Below are positions 1 through 5,675 of a stretch of 8,729 nt of DNA, piece after piece. The notes beneath the pieces were generated by a model that was not told where the DNA came from, did not search any database, and worked only from the letters and a program-made list of their open reading frames with translations. The DNA lies in assembly GCA_018268875.1 (NCBI GenBank), contig JAFDVT010000314.1, positions 1 through 8,729 on the forward strand, read 5' to 3'. The position numbers and the translations under genes were made by a program. The stretch comes from Acidobacteriota bacterium. GTDB taxonomy: Bacteria > Acidobacteriota > Terriglobia > Bryobacterales > Bryobacteraceae. How positions within the stretch are numbered: position 1 is the first letter of the stretch; each line of letters starts with the position of its first letter.

Positions 1-2
1 AC

Positions 3-434
3 CGTGGCGCGAACCTCGCGCAGGTGACGTTGCACGTCGGTCTTGGAACGTTTCAGCCGTTGCCAACCGATGTTGTCGCCGACGTCCAACTGCACCATGA
101 GACGTTCGCAATCGATCAGCAGAATGCCCAGGTCATCGCCCAAGCCAAACGTGTGATCTGCGCTGGAACCACTGCCACGCGCACCGTCGAAACCGCCGCA
201 ACGCGCTGCGGACCGGGCAATGCGTGCTCGGGTTCCACCAACCTTTTCATTTATCCCGGCTACGAATTTCAGCGCGCGAACGCGTTGCTGACCAACTTTC
301 ACCTGCCCGGCACGTCGCTGCTTTTGCTAGTAGCAGCGATCGCCGGCAAAGAACTCACTTTGGAGGCATATCGCCACGCCGTCGAGAACCGCTACCGGTT
401 CTTTTCCTACGGCGATTGCATGCTGGTCATCTGA
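3..434 (+). CDS. queA: QueA, S-adenosylmethionine:tRNA ribosyltransferase-isomerase (3' part only)
   Basis: This is the C-terminal 143 residues of QueA, which enters from outside the window; the frame is open from base 3, so the GTG at 24 is an internal Val codon and not a start. QueA acts in the cytosol in queuosine synthesis: it transfers and isomerises the ribose of S-adenosylmethionine onto the 7-aminomethyl-deazaguanine at tRNA position 34, giving epoxyqueuosine. Family blocks visible in order are TLHVGLGTFQP, the GTTATRTVE segment, LFIYPGYEF, LLTNFHLPGTSLL and, at the very end, RYRFFSYGD. The conserved end block followed at once by the stop shows that the C-terminus is complete. About 200 N-terminal residues lie upstream of the window. 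The TGA stop at 432-434 shares its A with the ATG of the ROK gene, so the two are probably co-transcribed. No base in the visible part looks damaged. Confidence 0.95.
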   Translation, partial: RGANLAQVTLHVGLGTFQPLPTDVVADVQLHHETFAIDQQNAQVIAQAKRVICAGTTATRTVETAATRCGPGNACSGSTNLFIYPGYEFQRANALLTNFHLPGTSLLLLVAAIAGKELTLEAYRHAVENRYRFFSYGDCMLVI

Positions 435-1594
435 TGCAAGGTCTCGATAAATCCGATCTCAAAGCCGCGAACGAACGCGTCGTGCTCAGCCTCGTGCATT
501 CCGAACCGGGGATCTCACGGAACGAAATCGCACGACGTAGCGCGCTGTCGCCGGCCGCCATCACAGGCATCGCCGGCCGGTTGATGGACGCCGGTCTCAT
601 TCATGAAGAACGCACCAAATCGCAGGGCAAGCTCGGGCGCAGGCCGACCGCGCTGTACTTGAACCCGCAGTCGCGCCTGGCCGCCGGAGTGGAGATCACA
701 ACGGCCGGGGCGACAGCGGCGCTTGCGGGACTCGACGGTGAAATTACGGTGCAAGCCGAAATCGCATTCGATGACGACCCCCACCGGTTCCTGACGGCCG
801 TGCATCAATGCGTCCTTTCGTTGACCGCGACGGCCTCGGCGCCGGTGTTGGGAATCGGCGTATCGGTGCCCGGCAATATGGATCCGGCGACGGGCCGCGT
901 CATCGCGTCCACCAACCTGCACTGGCGCGATGTCGATGCCATCGACCTCATTCGTCCCGGCATCAAACAGTCGGTTTTCTGGGAAAACAACTCGAACCTC
1001 AGCGCGCTGGCGGAACGTTGGTTCCGGCCCGCGGACAAGCCTCCGCTGGACGATTTTGTGTTCGTCACCCTGAAGGTCGGCCTCGGCACGGGACTGATCG
1101 TCAACGGCGCGCTGGCAAGGGGCGCGAGGGCTCATGGCGGCGAGTTCGGACACTCGGTTCTGCATCCCGACGGCTACCGCTGCCAGTGCGGCAATCGCGG
1201 TTGCTGGGAAGAATATTCGAGCGACCGCGCGCTGCTTCGCGAGTACGGCAGCAGCGACCGGACCATCGATTCCAAGGGCATCGCCCAGTTGGCGGTGGAT
1301 GGCGACCCGAGGGCTCGCGCCGCGATCGAATCGGTGGCCGAATCGCTGGGCCTGGGCCTGGTGAACGTGGTGATGGCGCTGAATCCGGCGGCGATCGCGC
1401 TGGATGACTTTGCCGTTACCGCATGGCCCATCGTCGAACCCGTATTGTGGCGCGTGCTGCGCGACCGCGTCCCCGCGTACTGGCTGACGGGCCTCGAAAT
1501 TTTCCCATCCGTGCAAACGCCTCTGAAGGGCGCGATCGCCTCCGTCCTGAGCCGCTATTTCTCGGGCTCGTTGGGTAGCGTCTTGCTACCGTAA
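434..1594 (+). CDS. ROK-family transcriptional regulator (N-terminal winged HTH, C-terminal ROK sugar-kinase-like domain)
   Basis: A 386-residue protein of the usual ROK-repressor length (compare NagC, Mlc, XylR). Residues about 10-76 form a winged helix-turn-helix: ISRNEIARRSALSPAAITG is the helix-turn-helix and GKLGRRPTALYL the wing. Residues about 80-385 form the ROK fold, with the VPGNMDPATG loop, KVGLGTGLIVNGAL, and the sugar-binding stretch HGGEFGH. Zinc ligands are complete: H240, C250, C252 and C257 (CQCGNRGC), with the same spacing as in Mlc. The position that is the catalytic Asp in ROK kinases (E-N-D) is Asn here (ENNSN, N186), so kinase activity is doubtful and a pure sensor role is likely. 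Family members usually bind a sugar or sugar phosphate and repress uptake or catabolic genes, but no sugar gene is in this window, so the ligand and targets are unknown. The ATG at 434 was chosen because it precedes the HTH directly and overlaps the queA stop; the frame is open further upstream but only inside queA. Confidence 0.9.
   Translation: MQGLDKSDLKAANERVVLSLVHSEPGISRNEIARRSALSPAAITGIAGRLMDAGLIHEERTKSQGKLGRRPTALYLNPQSRLAAGVEITTAGATAALAGLDGEITVQAEIAFDDDPHRFLTAVHQCVLSLTATASAPVLGIGVSVPGNMDPATGRVIASTNLHWRDVDAIDLIRPGIKQSVFWENNSNLSALAERWFRPADKPPLDDFVFVTLKVGLGTGLIVNGALARGARAHGGEFGHSVLHPDGYRCQCGNRGCWEEYSSDRALLREYGSSDRTIDSKGIAQLAVDGDPRARAAIESVAESLGLGLVNVVMALNPAAIALDDFAVTAWPIVEPVLWRVLRDRVPAYWLTGLEIFPSVQTPLKGAIASVLSRYFSGSLGSVLLP
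1574..1590 (+). other. Small hairpin at the 3' end of the ROK gene
   Basis: GGTAGC (1574-1579) and GCTACC (1585-1590) form a perfect 6-bp stem with a 5-base loop, ending just before the ROK stop codon and 11 bases before the next ATG. There is no U-run after it, so it is not a good intrinsic terminator. It could slow ribosomes or protect an mRNA end, or be chance. Confidence 0.3.
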
Positions 1595-1601
1595 AGACAT
1601 C

Positions 1602-2717
1602 ATGCTGAGAGTCCTGTTTCTTCTCTCTTCCGTTCTCTACGCGCAATCGGTGGAAGAGTGGATTCGCACTGCCAAACAGAACGATCCGGAATCGCAAATC
1701 AAGGCTACTGACGCACTCGTCGACCACTATGTGCCTGGCTATATGAAGAGCGGGCTGGGCGGCGCGATCTCCAAAGCCGGTACGTCGGTGAAGGGCAAGT
1801 TTACCGACACGAACACGCAGGTTGTGGACGCGTGGGTGCAGGTACGGCCCGACGTGATTGAGGCCATCGGACAGGTGGCGAGCGGCGGCAGCAGCTATCT
1901 TGCTCGCGCCAACGCCGCGCGCGCTCTGGGCATCCTGCGGGCCAAGGCCGCGCTGCCGCAGTTGGGCGACGCGCTCAAGTCCGGCGACAAGGTGACGCAG
2001 TATGAGGCGCTGATCGCCATTCAGAAAATTCGCGACATCGCGGCGGCGCCGATGGTGCGGCCGTTGCTTATGTCAGGCGACGAACGGGTACAGATAGCGG
2101 CCCTCGAAACCGCGGGCGTGCTGAACGACAAAAGTTCCGTCGCGGAGATTCGAAAAGCGTTAGAAAACAGCCGCAATGTCAAGGTTCGCCGCACGGCGGT
2201 AACCGCGCTTGGCATGATTGCGGACCCCGCGTCGCGGCCAGTCTTCGAACTCTACTTCAACGACAAGGACGACAACCTGCGCGCCGCTTCCGCCGAAGGG
2301 TTTGGGCGCATGCGCCAGGCAAGCGACCTCGACCGCATCAACAAAGCATTCGCCGAAGAAAAGAAGACCGGCCCCAAGATGTCGCAGGCGTTCGCCGCGG
2401 TTCTGCTGGGCCGTCGCGAATTGGGTTCCGGAACCCCGCTCAGCTATCTGATCGAGCAACTGGATTCGCGCTTTTATGGCGATACGGCGCGGCCCTTCCT
2501 GGTCGAAATCACGCGTGATCAGGCGATTCGGCAATCGATTTATAACGTCGTGCCAACGGCCAACCGTAAGGAAAAGATCGGCATTGCGCAGGTGCTTGCG
2601 GTGAGCGGAGGCAAGGACTCGCTACCGGTGGTCGAACAGCTTTCGAACGACCCGGACACGGCGGTCGCCGCCGAAGGTATCAAGGCCTTGCGGACCTTAA
2701 AAAGCCGATTGGGTTAA
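1602..2717 (+). CDS. Exported HEAT-repeat protein of unknown function
   Basis: A 371-residue protein. The first 15 residues (MLRVLFLLSSVLYAQ) look like a short Sec signal peptide: one Arg, a hydrophobic core, and probable cleavage after the Ala of LYA, leaving a mature protein starting with Gln. No lipobox Cys is present, so it should be periplasmic or secreted and soluble. From about residue 99 to 260 there are repeated helical pairs of the HEAT/PBS-lyase type, recognisable by R-N/T-A-A-R/V-A-L-G and similar stretches (ARANAARALG, RVQIAALETAGVL, KVRRTAVTALGMI, NLRAASAEGFGRM); a further repeat-like end lies at about 337-371. Such repeats are scaffolds that bind other proteins; nothing points to an enzyme. 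It starts 7 bases after the ROK stop and lacks a clear Shine-Dalgarno, so it may depend on translation of the gene before it. The repeat assignment is confident, the function is not known. Confidence 0.75.
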   Translation: MLRVLFLLSSVLYAQSVEEWIRTAKQNDPESQIKATDALVDHYVPGYMKSGLGGAISKAGTSVKGKFTDTNTQVVDAWVQVRPDVIEAIGQVASGGSSYLARANAARALGILRAKAALPQLGDALKSGDKVTQYEALIAIQKIRDIAAAPMVRPLLMSGDERVQIAALETAGVLNDKSSVAEIRKALENSRNVKVRRTAVTALGMIADPASRPVFELYFNDKDDNLRAASAEGFGRMRQASDLDRINKAFAEEKKTGPKMSQAFAAVLLGRRELGSGTPLSYLIEQLDSRFYGDTARPFLVEITRDQAIRQSIYNVVPTANRKEKIGIAQVLAVSGGKDSLPVVEQLSNDPDTAVAAEGIKALRTLKSRLG

Positions 2718-2721
2718 CATC

Positions 2722-2732
2722 GTAAGACTTAC
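2722..2732. promoter_or_regulatory. Inverted repeat GTAAG-A-CTTAC in the HEAT/DUF721 gap
   Basis: A perfect 5+1+5 palindrome occupies the centre of the only 23-base gap between the HEAT gene and the DUF721 gene. It is short enough to be chance, but its place just before a start codon would suit an operator. I recognise no known operator in it. Confidence 0.2.
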
Positions 2733-2740
2733 CCACGACG

Positions 2741-3232
2741 ATGATGGAACGCGCTGGCCGAATCATCGGCAAGCTTAAATTCCCGAAAGACCTGGTAGAT
2801 CCCGGCGACATGGCCCGTTCCGCGTGGCCCGCGGCTGTCGGCAAGAAGATCGCCGTGAAGACGCGCGCCGTAAAACTGGTGCGGTCCACGCTGGTGATCG
2901 AATGCCAGGACTCCGTGTGGCAACGCCAGCTAAACACCTTGAGCGGACAGATTCTGCGCAACCTCGAGAACCTGCTGGGCGCCGGCGTGGTGACCGAACT
3001 GGATCTGCGCCCGATGACGCCGCGCCGCGGTATGCAGAGCGCCTCGACCGTTCGGCCGTTCGAGCTTGGCGTCAAGCCCGAACCCATGTCGACGGACGAG
3101 GCCGATCATATCCAGGACCCGGTGTTCCGCCTGCTGTACAAACAGTCCAGGCGTCGCGCGGGAACGGCGTCGTCATCATCATCGCAAGACTCCCTCGCAT
3201 TTGAAGAACAACAGCGGAAGGCAAGCGCGTGA
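2741..3232 (+). CDS. DUF721 / DciA-like protein
   Basis: A 163-residue protein whose residues about 5-95 match the DUF721 pattern: an N-terminal helix, the W-P-A-A-V-G-K-K-I-A block (SAWPAAVGKKIAVKTRAV), a strand STLVIECQDSVW, then WQRQLNTLSGQILRNLENLLG and a closing strand ELDLRP. DUF721 includes DciA, regarded as the ancestral loader of the replicative helicase DnaB in bacteria without DnaC/DnaI; many members are untested. The tail after about residue 100 is polar and probably disordered, with five Ser in a row at 144-148 (TASSSSSQD). ATG codons at 2741 and 2744 are both possible starts and no strong ribosome binding site separates them. The stop overlaps the gatC GTG by four bases, so it is probably in one operon with gatC and gatA. 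The family call is good; DciA function is inference. Confidence 0.8.
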   Translation: MMERAGRIIGKLKFPKDLVDPGDMARSAWPAAVGKKIAVKTRAVKLVRSTLVIECQDSVWQRQLNTLSGQILRNLENLLGAGVVTELDLRPMTPRRGMQSASTVRPFELGVKPEPMSTDEADHIQDPVFRLLYKQSRRRAGTASSSSSQDSLAFEEQQRKASA

Positions 3233-3531
3233 TTTTTACTGAAAAGGACGTCCGTTACGTCGCCGATCTCGCAAATCTGCGGCTGACGGATACCGAAATC
3301 CACAAGCTCGCCCAGGAACTGGGCGCGGTTGTGACGTACATGGAAAAGCTCAACGAACTGGATACCACGGGCGTCGAACCGATGGCCCAGGTGCTGTATG
3401 GGTCCGAAGACGAAACTGGTTCGCTGCGCGCCGATGTGGAGCGTCCTTCGATTCCGAACAAAGAAGCCCTTCGCAACGCCGCCGTGTCCGGCGCCGGCTA
3501 CTTTAAGATTCCGCGGGTGATCGAACGATGA
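3229..3531 (+). CDS. gatC: Asp/Glu-tRNA(Asn/Gln) amidotransferase subunit C
   Basis: A 100-residue protein of standard GatC length. GatC is the small subunit that wraps around GatA and GatB and stabilises the cytosolic GatCAB complex, which amidates Glu-tRNA(Gln) and/or Asp-tRNA(Asn). Visible family features are the N-terminal DVRYVADLANLRLTDTEI helix block, the LNELDTTGVEPMAQV segment, the LRADVERPSIPNKEAL stretch and the closing GYFKIPRVIE. The start is GTG at 3229, within the GTGA overlap with the DUF721 stop; it gives the conserved N-terminus directly. Its stop overlaps the gatA ATG by four bases (ATGA), which favours equal, coupled synthesis of the two partners. Confidence 0.96.
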   Translation: MIFTEKDVRYVADLANLRLTDTEIHKLAQELGAVVTYMEKLNELDTTGVEPMAQVLYGSEDETGSLRADVERPSIPNKEALRNAAVSGAGYFKIPRVIER

Positions 3532-4970
3532 ACGTCGCCGCGCTCACCATCGCGCAAGTCCAGTCCGGCCTTCGCAACAAGACATTCAGCGCCGTGGAAC
3601 TCGCCAATGAAGCTCTTCGCTTCGCCACGGCGGAGAACCCGAAGACCAACGCCTATTTGACGATCGCCAACGATCGCGCGCTGGCCACCGCCGCGCAAGT
3701 GGACGCCAAACTGGCGGCTGGCGAGGATCCGGGTCCGCTTGCCGGCGTGCCCGTTGCCGTAAAAGACGTCATCGTCACCAAGGGGCTGCGCACCACGTGC
3801 GCCTCGCGCCTGCTCGAAAACTACATCCCGCCGTATGACGCGACGGCGATTCAGCGCCTCGAAGCCGCGGGCGGCGTGATCCTCGGCAAAGCGAACTGCG
3901 ACGAGTTCGCGATGGGCGGTTCCAACGAGAATTCCGCGTTCGGCCCCGTACGCAATCCGGTCGCCATCGACCGCGTACCGGGAGGCTCCTCCGGCGGTTC
4001 CGCTGCGGTGGTCGCGCAAGGCACGGCCGTTGTGTCGCTGGGTTCGGACACTGGCGGCTCCATTCGCCAGCCCGCGTCCTTCTGCGGCGTGGTCGGTGTA
4101 ACTCCGACGTATGGCCGCGTGTCCCGCTACGGTCTGGTCGCCTTCGCCAGCTCACTCGACCACATCGGTCCTTTTGGCAAGAATGTCGCCGATTGCGCCA
4201 GCGTACTGCAAGCCATCGCCGGGCATGACCCGATGGATTCCACCTCCGCGCATGCGCCGGTGGCCGACTACGCGGCGAACCTGCACGCGCCCGTAAAAGG
4301 CATGAGGATCGGGCTTCCGGCTGAGTACTTCAAAGGTCTGTCGAGCGAAACCGGCGACCTGATCATGAAGGCCGTGGACGTGTACAAAAAGCTGGGCTGC
4401 GAGATTGTCGACGTTTCGCTACCGCATACCGAATACGCGCTCGCGACTTACTACATCATCTGCACGGCCGAGGCCAGTTCCAACCTCGCGCGTTACGACG
4501 GGGTCCGTTACACGGCGCGCAACACCGACGCCACTAGCCTGACCTCGATGTACCGCGACACCCGAGGCGACTTCTTCGGCGAAGAATGCAAGCGCCGCAT
4601 CATGCTGGGCACGTATGTGTTGAGCCACGGTTACTACGACGCCTATTATTTGAAGGCGCAGAAGGTTCGCAATCTCATCACGCAGGATTTTGCGAAGGCG
4701 TTCCAGCAGGTGGACGCCCTGATTGCCCCGGTTTCGCCCTTCCCGGCGTTCAAACTTGGCGAAAAGATGGCGGATCCGCTGGCCATGTACCTGGCCGACA
4801 TTTATTCGATCGCCGGCGACCTTGCGGGCGTGCCCTGCATGTCGGTTCCCTGCGGCAAAACCGCCAGCGAAGGCCTTCCGGTCGGCGCCCAACTGCTGTG
4901 CAACCACTTTGAAGAGGCCAAAATGTTCCAATTGGCCCAAGCGTACGAAACAGAATCGGCTGCATCCTGA
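3528..4970 (+). CDS. gatA: Asp/Glu-tRNA(Asn/Gln) amidotransferase subunit A (glutaminase/amidase subunit)
   Basis: A 480-residue amidase-signature protein, close to the normal length of about 485. GatA hydrolyses glutamine and sends the ammonia to GatB for amidation of mischarged tRNA. The Ser-cisSer-Lys triad is complete: K79 in PVAVKDVI, S154 in PGGSSGGSAA and the nucleophile S178 in SDTGGSIRQPA, the same numbers as in Staphylococcus aureus GatA. Other family blocks are GKANCDEFAMGGSNENSAFG, SRYGLVAFASSLDHIGP, the EASSNLARYDGVRYT block and the GAQLL segment near the end, all typical of GatA and not of general amidases. The tail after AYE is only TESAAS and lacks the charged, His-containing end seen in many GatA proteins; this is a minor difference away from the active site. 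The ATG overlaps the gatC stop. gatB is not next to it; the following gene is a superoxide dismutase. Confidence 0.96.
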   Translation: MNVAALTIAQVQSGLRNKTFSAVELANEALRFATAENPKTNAYLTIANDRALATAAQVDAKLAAGEDPGPLAGVPVAVKDVIVTKGLRTTCASRLLENYIPPYDATAIQRLEAAGGVILGKANCDEFAMGGSNENSAFGPVRNPVAIDRVPGGSSGGSAAVVAQGTAVVSLGSDTGGSIRQPASFCGVVGVTPTYGRVSRYGLVAFASSLDHIGPFGKNVADCASVLQAIAGHDPMDSTSAHAPVADYAANLHAPVKGMRIGLPAEYFKGLSSETGDLIMKAVDVYKKLGCEIVDVSLPHTEYALATYYIICTAEASSNLARYDGVRYTARNTDATSLTSMYRDTRGDFFGEECKRRIMLGTYVLSHGYYDAYYLKAQKVRNLITQDFAKAFQQVDALIAPVSPFPAFKLGEKMADPLAMYLADIYSIAGDLAGVPCMSVPCGKTASEGLPVGAQLLCNHFEEAKMFQLAQAYETESAAS

Positions 4971-4991
4971 TCGTACTTCTGAGAATCTAAT

Positions 4992-5001
4992 AAAGGAAAC
5001 T
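4992..5001 (+). promoter_or_regulatory. Ribosome binding site of the superoxide dismutase gene
   Basis: AAAGGA at 4992-4997 sits five bases before the ATG at 5002. It decides the start: the frame is open far upstream through gatA, but only this ATG has a good Shine-Dalgarno and gives the family N-terminus. Confidence 0.75.
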
Positions 5002-5610
5002 ATGGCATTCGAACTCCCCGCCCTGCCCTACGCGCCCGACGCGCTGGAACCGTACATCGATAAGGCAACGATGGAAATTCATCACGGCAAGCATCATCAG
5101 GCTTACGTGACCAACTTGAACAAGGCCCTGGAATCGGCCCCGGAACTCGCCGGCAAGAGCCTGGAAGAACTGCTGGCCAACGGCTGCGCGATTGTGCCGG
5201 AAGGCATCCGTACCGCGGTTCGCAACAACGGTGGCGGCCACTGGAACCACTCGTTGTTCTGGAACATCATGGCCCCCAAGGCCGGCGGCGCGCCCACCGG
5301 CAACCTGGCCGCGGCCATCGATAAGGCTTTTGGAAGCTTTGACGCGTTCAAGGAAAAGTTCGCGGCCGCCGGCGCGACGCGCTTCGGCTCCGGATGGGCC
5401 TGGCTCATCAAGACCGCCAATGGCGGCGTCGAAATCACTTCCACGCCCAACCAGGACAACCCGCTGATGGAAGGCAAGAACGCCATCATCGGCCTGGACG
5501 TGTGGGAACACGCCTATTACCTGAAGTATCAGAACAAGCGCCCCGACTACATCAAGGAATGGTGGAACGTCGTGAATTGGGCCGCCGCCGAAGCCCGCTT
5601 CAACGGCTAA
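5002..5610 (+). CDS. sodA: Superoxide dismutase, Mn/Fe family, Mn-type residues
   Basis: A 202-residue enzyme, standard for the family, converting superoxide to oxygen and hydrogen peroxide. No signal peptide precedes the FELPALPYAPDALEP start, so it is cytosolic. All four metal ligands are present: H27 (HHGKHHQAY), H83 (NHSLFW), D166 and H170 (DVWEHAYY); Y35 is the gateway tyrosine. The active-site Gln comes from the C-terminal domain (Q151 in NQDNPLM), and the N-terminal domain shows GGGHWNH rather than AAQ-W-NH. This pattern is that of manganese enzymes, although some members of this group accept either metal or iron only. The gene lies 31 bases after gatA and ends in a strong terminator. 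I see no convincing promoter in the short gap, so it is either read through from gatA or has a promoter inside the end of gatA. Confidence 0.96.
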   Translation: MAFELPALPYAPDALEPYIDKATMEIHHGKHHQAYVTNLNKALESAPELAGKSLEELLANGCAIVPEGIRTAVRNNGGGHWNHSLFWNIMAPKAGGAPTGNLAAAIDKAFGSFDAFKEKFAAAGATRFGSGWAWLIKTANGGVEITSTPNQDNPLMEGKNAIIGLDVWEHAYYLKYQNKRPDYIKEWWNVVNWAAAEARFNG

Positions 5611-5628
5611 CCTCTTTCGCTGTTCTCC

Positions 5629-5661
5629 AATGGCCGCCTCTCGCAGGGCGGCCATTTTGTT
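5629..5661 (+). terminator. Intrinsic terminator after sodA
   Basis: AATGGCCGCC (5629-5638) pairs perfectly with GGCGGCCATT (5647-5656) around an 8-base loop, giving a 10-bp GC-rich stem, followed by a T-rich run (TTTTGTTT). It lies 18 bases after the sodA stop and should end the DUF721-gatC-gatA-sodA transcript. The minus strand has no matching U-run, so it looks one-directional. Confidence 0.9.
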
Positions 5662-5667
5662 TATGAT
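5662..5667 (+). promoter_or_regulatory. Possible -10 box for the hydrolase gene, suggesting a leaderless mRNA
   Basis: TATGAT differs from the sigma-70 -10 consensus by one base and lies 8 bases before the ATG at 5676. A start of transcription 7-9 bases downstream would fall on or next to that ATG. No good -35 is seen; the spacing region lies in the terminator hairpin. This is a hypothesis from one hexamer. Confidence 0.35.
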
Positions 5668-5675
5668 GGCTACCG

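Noticed and set aside
224..433. Extension of the ROK frame upstream of 434
   Set aside because: It lies wholly inside queA, its translation has no family similarity, and the HTH begins right after the ATG at 434.
515..1516. Long open frame on the minus strand opposite the ROK gene
   Set aside because: It is a shadow of a GC-rich gene; composition is Arg/Gly/His-heavy with no recognisable domain, and the opposite strand is clearly coding.
3170..3184. Short TCN repeat at the end of the DUF721 gene as a possible phase-variable tract
   Set aside because: It is five Ser codons in triplet steps, so length change would not shift the frame, and it is too short to be a convincing slippage site.
4723..5001. 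Open frame upstream of sodA in the sodA frame, possibly a longer N-terminus or a frameshifted GatA tail
   Set aside because: It overlaps the conserved end of gatA, reads through without a stop into sodA, and a good ribosome binding site with the family N-terminus lies at 5002. A frameshifted GatA would become fused to the dismutase.
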